The notes: generated by a model from the letters alone, not told the origin. DNA of 64,000 nt from Tamlana crocina (GCA_040429635.1 CP158972.1:2366001-2430000), one strand, 5' to 3'; counted from the first letter of the stretch, positions 20,400 through 28,465 are shown. A program made the numbers and translations.

Positions 20400-21596
20400 T
20401 TAACTGAGAACTTCCGAGATGATTTTAGCCATTTTTTGGGCGCGGATTTTCACTTCCTCTTCAGTCCACGATAACTTTATTAAACAGGAAATGTTTCGAG
20501 CAATGTAGTTATCGGATTGTGAAAAATCTTTAGTTTGAAGATATTTCAGCCCATCCTTCACTTCTTTTGAAATGGGGTATAATGATTTTAGATTCTTTAA
20601 ATGATCCCATTTTCGGATGTAGTGCCAGTTGTTATTGTAGTAATGGAAACAAGCATCAACACCATTTTGCTTAAATGCTTCTGAAACTTTGGTCGCCGAT
20701 TCCAAATCAGGAAGGAAGAAACTCAGAAATCCGTAATTTTCCTCACCACCCTCGGGAACGGTTCTAAAAGTAACCTCAGGAATATGGCTCAATTCATCTT
20801 TTATGATGTTAAAATGTTTCTTTTGCGTTTCGATGAATTCGGGCAAACGCTTCACTTGTGCCAAACCTACTGCGGCATGCAATTCTGAAATCCTAAAATT
20901 ATAACCTAAAAACGGATGGCTTTCCGCACCACGGTCATTCCCTACGTGGTCGTGGCCATGGTCGCTATAATGGTCTGCATTAGTGTAATATTCCTTATTA
21001 CTGGTTACCACTGCACCACCTTCGCCACAGGTTATGGTTTTTACAAAATCGAATGAAAAACAGCCTAAATCGCCAATACTTCCCAAAGGTTTGTTTTTGT
21101 AAGTACCACCTATGGCTTGGCAGGCATCTTCTACTAACAATAACTTATTGGCTTTACAGATTTCTTGCAAAGCGTCCATTCTAGCCATACCACCACACAT
21201 TTGCACTACCATTACGGCTTTGGTTTTTGGTGTAATGGCTGCCTTTACTGCTTCGGGGTCTAACCCTAAAGTATCGTCGATATCTACCAAAACCGGAATA
21301 GCTCCCAACATCATTATAGCCTCAAAACTGGCTACAAAGGTAAAGGTGGGCATAATTACTTCGTCTCCCGCACCAACACCAGCAGAAGCTAAAGCTATGG
21401 ACACTGCGGCTGTTCCGCTGGAGACCAATTGAACGTGATTGGATTGTAGAGTATTTTGAAGTTCGGCTTCTAGTTCTTTGGCCTTCCAATGGCCGTTTCG
21501 CATACCATCGAAACCGTAGCGCATTAACACGCCATTGTCTAAAACATCGTTAACTTCTTTTCTTTCTTGTTCTCCAAATAGTTCGAATCCTGGCAT
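20400..21596 (-). CDS. DegT/DnrJ/EryC1/StrS-family PLP aminotransferase
   Basis: PLP-dependent sugar aminotransferase of 398 residues. The Schiff-base lysine is Lys186 in CFSFDFVKTITCGEGG, the cofactor-binding Asp157 is in VEDACQAIGG, and the phosphate-cup SSGTAAV is near 59-65. Family members aminate keto-sugars for surface polysaccharides or antibiotics. No sugar epimerase, dehydratase or glycosyltransferase sits beside it, so the substrate is unclear. A Gly-rich, His-rich stretch (HYSDHGHDHVGNDRGAESH, about 210-228) follows the lysine loop. It appears to be a stand-alone gene. Confidence 0.93.
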   Translation of the reverse strand: MPGFELFGEQERKEVNDVLDNGVLMRYGFDGMRNGHWKAKELEAELQNTLQSNHVQLVSSGTAAVSIALASAGVGAGDEVIMPTFTFVASFEAIMMLGAIPVLVDIDDTLGLDPEAVKAAITPKTKAVMVVQMCGGMARMDALQEICKANKLLLVEDACQAIGGTYKNKPLGSIGDLGCFSFDFVKTITCGEGGAVVTSNKEYYTNADHYSDHGHDHVGNDRGAESHPFLGYNFRISELHAAVGLAQVKRLPEFIETQKKHFNIIKDELSHIPEVTFRTVPEGGEENYGFLSFFLPDLESATKVSEAFKQNGVDACFHYYNNNWHYIRKWDHLKNLKSLYPISKEVKDGLKYLQTKDFSQSDNYIARNISCLIKLSWTEEEVKIRAQKMAKIISEVLS

Positions 21597-21726
21597 AATA
21601 TATTTTGTTCTTTCTTTTAAATTTTGAAACTGCTGGTTTGCGTTAGGGATTGAAGCGGCATCCTTTTTTGAGGGACGATAAAAAGATACAGCGAAAAGCC
21701 CGACCCTTGGGTAACGCCCATAAAAA

Positions 21727-22356
21727 TTAAATTTCTATAATCGCCTCTTCTAAAGGTTTGCGCACTTTTTTGAAACTTGAAAACATATCGTCGTCGGCGC
21801 GGTAGCCAATAGGCAATAGCAATACCGATTTTAGTCCTTTTTCTTCAAGCTGAAGGATTTCGTCGTACCTGGCTGGCACGAAACCTTCCATGGGGCACGA
21901 ATCGATACCCTCGATGGCACACACCGTCATTAAATTACCCAATGCGATGTAGGCTTGGTTAGTGGACCATTTTTGGCGTTCTTGAACCGACATGCCTTTT
22001 ATCATTTTTATGAGGTCCTCTCGGTACGGTTTTAAAATTTCGTCGGGTGTATTGCGGATGCCTTTTATGTTGTTGTAAAAGTCGGTAACGTCGTCTTGCA
22101 GGATATTGTCCTGAATGCAAATGATTAGCAAGTGCGAGGCATCGACCACTTGTTTTTGATTATAAGCGTACTGCTGCAGCGGTGCACGCATGGCCTTATC
22201 TTTAACAATAATGAGTTTAATGGTTTGGAGACCAAACGAGGTAGCCGTGAGGTTAAAGGCTTGTTTTACTACGTTTAATTTGTCTTCGGGCAGTGTTTTT
22301 TCTGCATTGAATTTTTTGGTAGCGTAACGCCATTTTAGCTGCTTTATGGTATCCAT
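21727..22356 (-). CDS. NAD(P)H-dependent nitroreductase family protein (NfsB-like)
   Basis: FMN-dependent oxidoreductase of 209 residues. The FMN-binding start KWRYATKKFNAEKTLPEDK and the GIDSCPMEGFVPARYDEIL segment are diagnostic for the NfsB-type nitroreductase/dihydropteridine reductase group. It would use NAD(P)H to reduce nitro compounds, quinones or similar electrophiles; the physiological substrate is unknown. It is a single gene on the minus strand, divergent from tRNA-Ser. Confidence 0.92.
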   Translation of the reverse strand: MDTIKQLKWRYATKKFNAEKTLPEDKLNVVKQAFNLTATSFGLQTIKLIIVKDKAMRAPLQQYAYNQKQVVDASHLLIICIQDNILQDDVTDFYNNIKGIRNTPDEILKPYREDLIKMIKGMSVQERQKWSTNQAYIALGNLMTVCAIEGIDSCPMEGFVPARYDEILQLEEKGLKSVLLLPIGYRADDDMFSSFKKVRKPLEEAIIEI

Positions 22357-22470
22357 TATAAATTATAATTTGTGCAAAAATAAGGTTTGTGTTTTGTTTT
22401 TTACAAATAACCTTGCAAAATATGATGGCGTGGCCTCACAGAAAATTATTTTAAAAAAACTGCACTTTTC

Positions 22471-22502
22471 TTTGAAAGAATTAAAAAAGGGTTTTATATT
22501 TG
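22471..22502 (+). promoter_or_regulatory. Bacteroidota-type promoter of tRNA-Ser
   Basis: TTTG at 22471-22474 and TATATTTG at 22495-22502 are separated by 20 nt, an excellent fit to the -33/-7 consensus of the phylum. It points at the tRNA gene starting 39 nt downstream. Confidence 0.75.
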
Positions 22503-22540
22503 CACCCGCATTCAAGCAAATAGCTTGATGAGGCACTCAA

Positions 22541-22625
22541 GGAGAAATGGCAGAGTGGTCGAATGCGGCAGTCTTGAAAACTGTTGAGGGTCACACCTCC
22601 GGGGGTTCGAATCCCTCTTTCTCCG
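22541..22625 (+). tRNA. tRNA-Ser (anticodon UGA)
   Basis: An 85-nt cloverleaf. The acceptor arms GGAGAAA and TTTCTCC pair, with discriminator G at 22625. The anticodon loop CTTGAAA carries TGA, a long class II variable arm follows, and the T-loop GGTTCGAATCC is intact. The CCA end is not encoded. It is preceded by a good promoter and followed directly by a hairpin terminator. Confidence 0.96.
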
Positions 22626-22626
22626 C

Positions 22627-22662
22627 AAAAACCCTTGTAAACAATTGATTTACAAGGGTTTT
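22627..22662 (+). terminator. Terminator after tRNA-Ser
   Basis: The near-perfect inverted repeat AAAACCCTTGTAAA / TTTACAAGGGTTTT, with a 7-nt loop, starts immediately after the tRNA. The ~160 bp between it and the insertion sequence contain no gene, only two further hairpins (GCCTAAA/TTTAGGC near 22727-22747 and AGAGGA/TCCTCT near 22767-22798). Confidence 0.8.
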
Positions 22663-22839
22663 GCTTTTTAGTTGACAACATAGTTGACAGTTCTTCAGCA
22701 TTTCTTTGAGCTATTTGAGGATCATGCCTAAAAGTTGTGTTTAGGCAAAAATTTGTGTCAATCTAAAGAGGAAGAATTCTGTATTCTTGACTCCTCTGAA
22801 CTGGACTTGCAACAAAAAGTCGGACATTTTTTCTAAGAC

Positions 22840-23670
22840 CTATGCTACATTTTTAAATTGATAAAATTCTAGTTCTACTTCGCAAGGGGTTTTATATACC
22901 AAATATGAGTGTAATCGTTTTCTGTTGTACCATATTTCGATGTACTCAAAAACAGCGGTCTTGGCCTGTTCCATAATTTTAAAACCATCATCATAGACAA
23001 GTTCAACCTTTAATGTTTTGAAGAAGGATTCAGCAACTGAATTATCCCAACAATTTCCCTTTCTGCTCATGGATTGGGTCACCAACGGGTTGGATTTAAC
23101 AAATGTTCTAAATGCTTTTGAGGCGTACTGTATCCCTCGGTCTGAATGAAAAATTAAATTGTTGCCTATATTTCGTTTGCCAGTGGGCATTTTCCATGCC
23201 GGCACAACAGTTTGGCCCGTATGCAGGCTTGTGCTCAATGACCAACCTACAACGTGCCTGTCGAACAAATCAATAATGGTTGTCAGGTACAGCCAACCTT
23301 GGTTGGTCTGGATGTATGTAATATCGCTGACCCAAGCTTCATTTAGCCTGCTAGGATTAAAGTTTCTGTCGAGTAAATTTCTGCAGACCGGATATTTGTG
23401 ATTGGAATCCGTGGTTGCCTTAAACTTCCTTTTGTGTTTGCTCACCCAATTGTTCGCCCTCATGATTTTCGCTACTCTGCACCTGGATATACAATGGCCT
23501 TTGCGCTTTAGTTGCTCCGCTATCCTTGTGGAGCCATAACGTTGTTGGCTCAGATCAAATTCCTTTTTTATCAAATCTGTAAACAGGCCATGTTCCAGTG
23601 CCCGTTTTGACGGGCCAGATGTATACCATATATAAAAACTGCTCCTACTTACTTTAAAAACATTGCACAT
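22840..23670 (-). CDS. IS3-family transposase OrfB (DDE integrase core)
   Basis: This is the catalytic part of the transposase, 276 residues from the first ATG; the frame is open further upstream to about 23740, and the native product would be an OrfAB fusion made by -1 frameshifting. It contains the HTH_21 region (VFKVSRSSFYIWY), then the rve core. The DDE triad is Asp in WVSDITYIQ, Asp in FHSDRGIQY and Glu in NCWDNSVAESFFKTLK, all intact. The ending RKRLHSYLVYKTPCEVE is family-typical. OrfB looks intact, but OrfA is broken, so a functional transposase is unlikely. Confidence 0.92.
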   Translation of the reverse strand: MCNVFKVSRSSFYIWYTSGPSKRALEHGLFTDLIKKEFDLSQQRYGSTRIAEQLKRKGHCISRCRVAKIMRANNWVSKHKRKFKATTDSNHKYPVCRNLLDRNFNPSRLNEAWVSDITYIQTNQGWLYLTTIIDLFDRHVVGWSLSTSLHTGQTVVPAWKMPTGKRNIGNNLIFHSDRGIQYASKAFRTFVKSNPLVTQSMSRKGNCWDNSVAESFFKTLKVELVYDDGFKIMEQAKTAVFEYIEIWYNRKRLHSYLVYKTPCEVELEFYQFKNVA

Positions 23671-23744
23671 CCTCTCGATGGGGTATAAATGTTTATAGCT
23701 GGCTATAAATCCATAGATTTCCCATCGCTCTTGAAGATTTGATA

Positions 23745-24059
23745 TTAAGAGGAGAAAACACTGTTTTCGGGTATTTTGTGCACGGCCTTTTTTAATACTT
23801 CGACTGCGCTCAGTACAGGTATTTCAAGTTCAAGTTCCTTTTCTTTAAGGGATTTGCGCAGTCTTTTAAGTTCCAAGGCATCATCGGATATTGGTTTTTC
23901 TGGCTTAGGGGACGTGGTTGTTTTGGCTGCCCTGCGCCATTTGTAGATCCTTTGGGCCTCTATGCCCATTTCGTCCGCTAACTCTTTTTATGTTCTCTCG
24001 CTGGTAGCTTAAGCGAACTGCCTGTTCCTTTAATTCGGGCTGTAATATCGTTTTTTCAT
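23745..24059 (-). pseudogene. IS3-family transposase OrfA, frameshifted
   Basis: The intact part (23969-23745) reads MGIEAQRIYKWRRAAK and a coiled-coil KEKELELE, typical of the DNA-binding OrfA. Its true N-terminus starts at the ATG 24059, but that frame hits a stop after nine codons. Restoring one A in the A-run after the ATG, and removing one A near 23988, recovers a family-typical sequence (LQPELKEQAVRL...ENIKELADEMG). I infer two compensating indels; with both present, in-frame stops remain. A 24-bp repeat is inserted in frame near the C-terminus. Confidence 0.75.
23796..23819. repeat. 24-bp dispersed repeat inserted in frame in orfA
   Basis: TACTTCGACTGCGCTCAGTA plus four bases interrupts the transposase between ELELEI and LKKAVH, adding the eight residues PVLSAVEV without changing frame. 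The core TTCGACTGCGCTCA also occurs at 20330-20343. Confidence 0.6.
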
Positions 24060-24131
24060 GTTTCTAAGATATTTGTTTTGTAACAAACGGTCTTAAATTT
24101 TGTGTCCTAGTAAAGGTAGCGACTCCACTAT

Positions 24132-24145
24132 TTTCCGATACAAAA
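24132..24145. repeat. Left attachment site (attL), displaced mnmE end
   Basis: 14-bp copy of TTTCCGATACAAAA. On the minus strand it continues as TTT TGT ATC GGA AAA TAG, still spelling the C-terminal FCIGK-stop of MnmE although the gene body is 22 kb away. Confidence 0.8.
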
Positions 24146-24262
24146 TGTAATGCACTACTGATTATCAATTAATTAGCTATCAATAGATACAAATAAGCAA
24201 CAAAAAGTGTTGAATTATAGCTAATTAAGGACTAAAGATAGGAAAATCGAGAGGTGTAAAGA

Positions 24263-24295
24263 TAAAAAAACCGCCCCTAAAAAAGGACGGTTTTC
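24263..24295 (-). terminator. Terminator of the DUF6266 gene
   Basis: On the minus strand AAAACCGTCC and GGGGCGGTTTT pair across an AT-rich loop, followed by T-residues, 21 nt after the stop codon. Confidence 0.7.
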
Positions 24296-24315
24296 TGAGA
24301 AAACGTCAATCGCTA

Positions 24316-24957
24316 TTAAGCAACTGTTACAGAACCTAAATAAGAGCTATTCGCTACTTTAGAGCCATCTTCTGAGATAAACCCTAAGAATACCTCAACA
24401 TCTTCACCTGTGTATTCAGAAGGCACGGAAATACTTTCTGTTCCGGCTGACCTTGCGGGTCCAGCTGTTGTAAATACACTTTCACCTCTTGTAGCGTTGT
24501 AAAGCAAAATCATTGCTTTATCAGTAGCTAAGGCACTACCACTTCCAGAGTTATCTGTCCAGGTCACATCTACTGTAGCTGCACTTGGAGAAGAAACTGC
24601 TCCATCTACTGCACCTGTAAGATTACCACGAGTAACCAATGAATTTGCGTAGTCAATCGCAAAGTTCGGATAAGCTCCTGTAATTGCGTTGTTCAAGTTG
24701 TAAGACATTGCAGCGTTAAACTGAGTCATCTTGTTAGCATATAATTTGAAACCAACACGCAAGAAGTCTGTCATTGGTTGCAGGAAGCGAAGCACGGTTG
24801 AAAACTTTGAACGTTGGTCAACTTGTCCTTCGGTTCTTGGGTTCGCTACACTGGAAGGTTTAATTCTTAGGTAATCAATGCCCTTCCAAGTTCCACCGAT
24901 TACATTCCCAACCTGTCCTGAGACACCACCGAGAATACCTTGATTAATTTTTCCCAT
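24316..24957 (-). CDS. DUF6266 family protein
   Basis: The protein has 213 residues, starting at the ATG 24957 (MGKINQGILGGVSGQVG); the frame is open upstream but only through a GTG. The N-terminal half matches the Bacteroidota DUF6266 family as I remember it (GNVIGGTWKGIDYLRIKPSSV, PRTEGQVDQRSKF), and the C-terminal half looks like an immunoglobulin-like beta domain (VDVTWTDNSGSG...KAMILLYN). No signal peptide. Function unknown; the family name is given from memory of the motif. It is the leftmost gene of the integrated element and has its own terminator. Confidence 0.75.
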   Translation of the reverse strand: MGKINQGILGGVSGQVGNVIGGTWKGIDYLRIKPSSVANPRTEGQVDQRSKFSTVLRFLQPMTDFLRVGFKLYANKMTQFNAAMSYNLNNAITGAYPNFAIDYANSLVTRGNLTGAVDGAVSSPSAATVDVTWTDNSGSGSALATDKAMILLYNATRGESVFTTAGPARSAGTESISVPSEYTGEDVEVFLGFISEDGSKVANSSYLGSVTVA

Positions 24958-25134
24958 CTTTTCTAATATTTTTGGGGTTAAACAAATGTTCGGACTTGGC
25001 ACGGACTTGACTCGGCTTTGCCCTTTAATATCTAAGATACTTCAATAAGTGTGCAGTAGTTCAGTCAGGGTTTCTGTTGCTTTTCTTTGCTCTTTTTTGC
25101 CTTTAAGAAATGGATTTTATGACAGATGCAGTAT

Positions 25135-25569
25135 TTAAACTACACCTGTTTTATTCATCAACTTATAGAAGATTGCCTTCTTAGCGGTATCTATCATTTT
25201 TAATGAAAGTTTGAGTTTTTCCTCATTTACTTCCAACAATTTCAAGTGGTGAATTGACTGGTGAAATAACTGAGGATGTTTGCTTGCAATACATTCATTA
25301 TCCCGAAGGTGCTTTTTCATATCTCCAATCGTGATGAATGGAATTACAGAGCCTTTGAGGTAGTAATGGAAAGATTTAGACTTCCATAATCCGAAGCAAA
25401 GCCAATACATAAAATCCTTTTCGGTGTCATTGGTTGTAATGCAGACAAAGCAATTCGGACAAGGTTCATTCAGCGGTTTTCCGCTATTCAATCCTTTATT
25501 CAGTATAAAGAAATGAGGTTCAGAATAATTCTGATTTAATCGGTGGGTTTTGATGCGAAACGTTTTCAT
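25135..25569 (-). CDS. DUF6943 family protein
   Basis: About 144 residues if started at MKTFRIKTHRL (25569); ATGs at 25581 and 25614 are also possible. A conserved Cys-Pro-x-Cys-Phe-Val segment (EPCPNCFVCITTND) and LWKSKSFHYYLKGSVIPFITIGD are typical of a small family found in Bacteroidota mobile elements. There is no known activity; the cysteines could bind metal. It is preceded on the same strand by the structured element at 25668-25795, which would lie in its 5' leader. Confidence 0.65.
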   Translation of the reverse strand: MKTFRIKTHRLNQNYSEPHFFILNKGLNSGKPLNEPCPNCFVCITTNDTEKDFMYWLCFGLWKSKSFHYYLKGSVIPFITIGDMKKHLRDNECIASKHPQLFHQSIHHLKLLEVNEEKLKLSLKMIDTAKKAIFYKLMNKTGVV

Positions 25570-25667
25570 ATAGTGAGCCATTAAATATTTGCTCGCTACG
25601 CTTCGCTCATTCATTTTTAAAAGAGAAAAGAAAAAAGGAAAAAAAAGAAAAGAGAAAGCTCTTGAAA

Positions 25668-25795
25668 AGGCGTGTTCGGGAGGGTTGTCAAGGTTTTTGG
25701 GAAAAATACAACCCAAAGGGTGGAGATTTTTTTCAAAACCCGTAGGGCTTGACCTTGATAATCCGTTTGTGCGGTGGGCTTGAGCGGACACGCCT
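25668..25795. ncRNA. Structured element A (putative RNA leader)
   Basis: The outer helix AGGCGTGTTCG (25668-25678) / CGGACACGCCT (25785-25795) is 11 bp with one G-U. Inside it, TCAAGG (25688-25693) pairs with CCTTGA (25753-25758). The loop holds GGGTGGAGATTTTTT and several small CCC/GGG hairpins. A second element with the same nesting and loop motif lies at 26051-26186 with different helix sequences, which supports RNA structure. It lies just upstream of the DUF6943 gene if transcribed on the minus strand. Strand and function are unproven. Confidence 0.5.
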
Positions 25796-25846
25796 ATCTT
25801 TGCTGCTCTCTTTTATTTATAGACTTCTTTTTCATTTTAAAAGAGC

Positions 25847-25877
25847 AAAAAAAAGAGCCCCCTAAAAGGGAAGCTCT
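25847..25877 (-). terminator. Strong minus-strand terminator between the two structured elements
   Basis: AGAGC/GCTCT plus CCCT/AGGG form a long GC stem with, on the minus strand, seven T after it. It would end a transcript coming from element B and the small frame at 26050-25862. Confidence 0.75.
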
Positions 25878-26050
25878 GATAATGATAACTCTAACCAAAA
25901 TAGGCGGATAATATAATCTGTAACGCCACAATGAACAGCACCAATAAAGAATGGTGAAACGGTAGTACGAATACCAAAAAGTAGCCAACGACTACCACAA
26001 CGAAGTGAAAAGAATGTTTTGCACATAACGAAATAATTTAAATTAAACAT
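25862..26050 (-). CDS. Possible small protein, 62 residues
   Basis: The minus-strand frame runs from ATG 26050 (or ATG 26026, MCKTFFSLRCGSRW) to a stop that lies inside the terminator stem at 25862. The product is hydrophobic and aromatic (LLFGIRTTVSPFFIGAVHC, IIRLFWLEL), perhaps membrane-associated. It is supported only by its place between structured element B (5' side) and the terminator (3' side). No family recognised; it could be chance. Confidence 0.3.
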   Translation of the reverse strand: MFNLNYFVMCKTFFSLRCGSRWLLFGIRTTVSPFFIGAVHCGVTDYIIRLFWLELSLSELPF

Positions 26051-26186
26051 AGTGCCGTGTTTCAGGAACGGTGCGATTGCTGCAAGGGCTCTGGATAAAA
26101 AATACTACCTATGGGGTGGAGATTTTTTATTCCAACAGGCGTAGCGTACCCTTGTGGCTCTCGCATCCGCAAGCCTGTACCTTTGC
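26051..26186. ncRNA. Structured element B (putative RNA leader)
   Basis: The helices TGCGA (26072-26076)/TCGCA (26161-26165) and CAAGGG (26083-26088)/CCCTTG (26149-26154) are nested as in element A. A third, ACAGGC (26135-26140)/GCCTGT (26173-26178), crosses them as a pseudoknot. The loop contains the same GGGGTGGAGATTTTTT, and AATAC-ACC and CCTTTGCT-like segments are shared with A. On the minus strand it ends at the start of the 62-codon frame. Confidence 0.5.
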
Positions 26187-27119
26187 TATATGTTTGATTT
26201 TTTTTTGGTTAATTATTTCAAATCGAACAATGGTATCTTTTATCCCAAGCATATAATTGAAGTTTAATTACTGGCTTAATTATAAAATGTTGAACTGTTC
26301 GGTAATATGTAACATACTTCCTTGTGAGGTTGTAACTGTGCGTAAACGCAGGTAAAAACAGCCTTGAGCTAATCGGCTGGACGAAGGCTGCAAGTAGTGA
26401 GGTACGAACGGATTGCGGACTTTGGACAAGCAACGCGAGCCGCCTGCGAGTGGAGCAAGGGTGCTACCAACAGTAACCCTGATAAGGGTGGTTTGTAGCT
26501 ATGTGTGAAGTGGAACGTAGCCTTTTTGTAATTTTTCTTTACACAAAAAGGCGTAGTGCAACGGAACTTACACAAGGCTTACCGCTTTAATAGCCATAGC
26601 GATAGCGGAGGCAAATCAAACAGCATTAAGCCGCAGCCCGTAGCGACCCGCAGGCGAGCAAAATTATGGGTAGTGGTTGGATTTTTTGCGACTGACTGGA
26701 GGAACGGAAGGAAGTGGCAAAAAAGACAAGGGAACTACCGTGACAACTGACAGAGGAACGCAATAAAAGTGACAAACTGCGTAGCTTTAGCGAAGCACCC
26801 ATAGGGCATTATAGCTCTTTTTTTGACCTTTAAAAATTGAAGTATTCCAAAAAATGTGCTGTAATGGTTTGGCGATTTTATTTGCTGACGACCGAAGGCG
26901 GAACACCGCTTTACCTGCGTTTGGATGTGCGTGGGGAAAAGCAAGTGCAGGACTGAATGGATTGTAGTGCAACGGAAAGGAATGAAGGACTTCTCTTGCT
27001 GTGCGTTGCAGGAAGTGGATGATTGTAGTAAGTGAGGTACGAGCGAACGAAAAGAACCTACTGGAAGCAAATGGCTGTGCGGTGGGGAATATCCAAATGT
27101 ACTATTATCAAGACTGATT
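26187..27119. other. GC-rich, hairpin-rich non-coding stretch
   Basis: Over 900 bp with no credible gene on either strand. From about 26340 the base composition is visibly richer in G and C than the flanking genes. Strong hairpins: GCTACCAAC...ACCC / GGGT-GTT-GTAGC at 26463-26499, and GCCTTTTTGT / ACAAAAAGGC at 26520-26552. Strings are repeated: GTAGTGCAACGGAA at about 26552 and 26965, and AGTGAGGTACGA near 26396 and 27030. AAACGCAGGT near 26343 recurs inverted (ACCTGCGTTT) near 26914. It could be a large structured RNA, an origin-like region, or both; I cannot assign it to a known class. Confidence 0.4.
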
Positions 27120-27332
27120 TCACAATCTATATGACTCACCTTGATTTTTCTTAATAGAAACTTCTAATTGAATTGACTCCCCCATAAATTCAAAGGTTTC
27201 AATTTCTTTCTTAGCACCTTTGGAATTAGTGGAACGCTCTTCAAAACATTTATTGCAATAAGAATTTGACCGGTATTCTAAAAAAGAAACGGGCATTGGT
27301 CTTGAACAATATTTACAATGAAAACGGCTCAT
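27120..27332 (-). CDS. Small zinc-ribbon protein
   Basis: 70 residues with two CxxC knuckles (HCKYCSRPMP and YCNKCFEE), enough for one zinc-ribbon or treble-clef fold. The rest is charged (KGAKKEIETFEF). Its start overlaps the kinase stop by 4 nt (ATGA), so it is the last gene of the long restriction/Argonaute operon and translationally coupled to the kinase. Function unknown; an adaptor or nucleic-acid-binding role is a guess. Confidence 0.7.
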   Translation of the reverse strand: MSRFHCKYCSRPMPVSFLEYRSNSYCNKCFEERSTNSKGAKKEIETFEFMGESIQLEVSIKKNQGESYRL

Positions 27333-28465
27333 ATCTGAGCCGCTAATTTAAACAATATATTTTGAAGTTTCGCAGTTGTAACCCCTGATTTACAACAACT
27401 ACTGACTGAACGACCATTTTTTGTGGCGTTAATATTATATTTGTTGGATGCTTCACTAATAGTTAAAACACAAGGTTTTTCATCTTTTTGAAAACAGATA
27501 GCATTAGCTGAAAAGTCTTGAAACAGTTGACTTACATCCTTTGGAAATATAAACTCATTTAGTTCCGACTGTATCTCATAGAAGTTGTTATATCTATTTT
27601 CGACATCTGGAGCGAGACACTTGTGTATTATATCTTGAATTTTTTTGGGAACAAATACAGGATAAGATGATTTATCGGGGAAAGCACCATCATTAACATC
27701 TTTAAAATATCTCTTTATATTAGAATTGAAATCCTTTTTAAGCTCATCTACATTGTCTGGTTTATCCCTAAAAAGGGTTTTAAGTGTTTCAGTATTTATT
27801 TGGTAATTGTTGTCAATAGCATCCCTATAAATTGGATAACAAAATATAGAAAAGAGCAACATACCAAACTGATAAATATCGGCTGTTTTGTCTGCTGATT
27901 TCTTTTTTAATACTTCTTTAGGTGTAATCGCAGGATAGATATTTGATGCATTTTTGATGATACCGTCTTTAATAAATTTTGCTTGACCAAAATCACCTAT
28001 AACTAATTTTCTATCATCACCAATAAAAATATTTGATGCTTTTAAATCTAAGTGAACAATATCGAGCATATGTAAATGTATCATCCCTTGAATGATGTCG
28101 TGAGAAAAACGAATTGCTTCATCTAAACAAATTGAACGCCCTTGTTTTGCTATTTGTTCCAGATAACCGTTTAAGGAACCATTTCCAAAAAAACTTGATA
28201 CTATACGGGGTATAACTTCACTATCGTTATGGTCCAGACCTACATAAAAGATAGGTAAAACACGAGGATGAGCAGCCATTGAAACCTTATAAGCTTCTTC
28301 AAAATATTTTTCAAAATCGCTTTCTGAAGTAAGGTTTTCATATATAATATCTTTGACAGCAACGTGTCTATTCAATCTTTTGTCGAAAGCAAGATATGAA
28401 CGAGAGTAAAAACCTTGTTCAGAAAAATCTTCAATATGTTCTATTTCAACTATAGTATTAATCAT
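27329..28465 (-). CDS. Serine/threonine protein kinase
   Basis: 378 residues with a eukaryotic-type kinase domain at about 8-310. Key residues are present: Lys38 (HVAVKDI), catalytic Asp140 with Lys142 and Asn145 (VHLDLKASNIFI, an HLD rather than HRD loop), Asp158-Phe-Gly (IGDFGQAKF), and an APE-like AITPKE. It should be active. The C-terminal ~70 residues carry three cysteines (KPCVL, SSCCKS) and no known domain; there is no membrane helix, so it is cytoplasmic. Its ATG overlaps the stop of the preceding gene by one base (TAATG). Kinases of this kind occur in anti-phage systems, and the setting suggests such a role. Confidence 0.9.
   Translation of the reverse strand: MINTIVEIEHIEDFSEQGFYSRSYLAFDKRLNRHVAVKDIIYENLTSESDFEKYFEEAYKVSMAAHPRVLPIFYVGLDHNDSEVIPRIVSSFFGNGSLNGYLEQIAKQGRSICLDEAIRFSHDIIQGMIHLHMLDIVHLDLKASNIFIGDDRKLVIGDFGQAKFIKDGIIKNASNIYPAITPKEVLKKKSADKTADIYQFGMLLFSIFCYPIYRDAIDNNYQINTETLKTLFRDKPDNVDELKKDFNSNIKRYFKDVNDGAFPDKSSYPVFVPKKIQDIIHKCLAPDVENRYNNFYEIQSELNEFIFPKDVSQLFQDFSANAICFQKDEKPCVLTISEASNKYNINATKNGRSVSSCCKSGVTTAKLQNILFKLAAQI

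Larger units (their letters stand above)
22821..24108 (-). mobile_element. Decayed IS3-family (IS150-like) insertion sequence
   Basis: About 1.29 kb with two overlapping transposase frames on the minus strand. The ends are imperfect inverted repeats sharing GGACA and TAAGACC (left 22822-22840; right, read inwards, 24107-24089). No convincing target duplication is visible. orfA is frameshifted and carries a foreign 24-bp repeat, so the copy should no longer move by itself. Its right end lies only 24 bp from the left boundary of the mnmE-inserted element. Confidence 0.8.

Noticed and set aside
22481-22681. 66-residue minus-strand frame containing GERGIRTPGG
   Set aside because: It is the antisense of tRNA-Ser and its terminator; this string is a well-known artefact of tRNA-Ser genes.
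22541-22690. tRNA-Ser as the attachment site of the large element
   Set aside because: tRNA genes are common targets and AGTTGACA is repeated just downstream, but the 14-bp repeats with intact mnmE codons at 24132 and 46209 explain the boundaries, and no tRNA 3' copy was found elsewhere in the window.
25570-25791. Longer N-terminus for the DUF6943 protein
   Set aside because: It would begin with GTG and translate through structured element A into a low-complexity Phe-rich stretch; the ATG at 25569 gives the family-like start.
26735-27139. 134-residue minus-strand frame in the GC-rich block
   Set aside because: Composition rich in Ser, His and Phe, no domain, overlaps the end of the zinc-ribbon gene, and crosses the repeated hairpin region.
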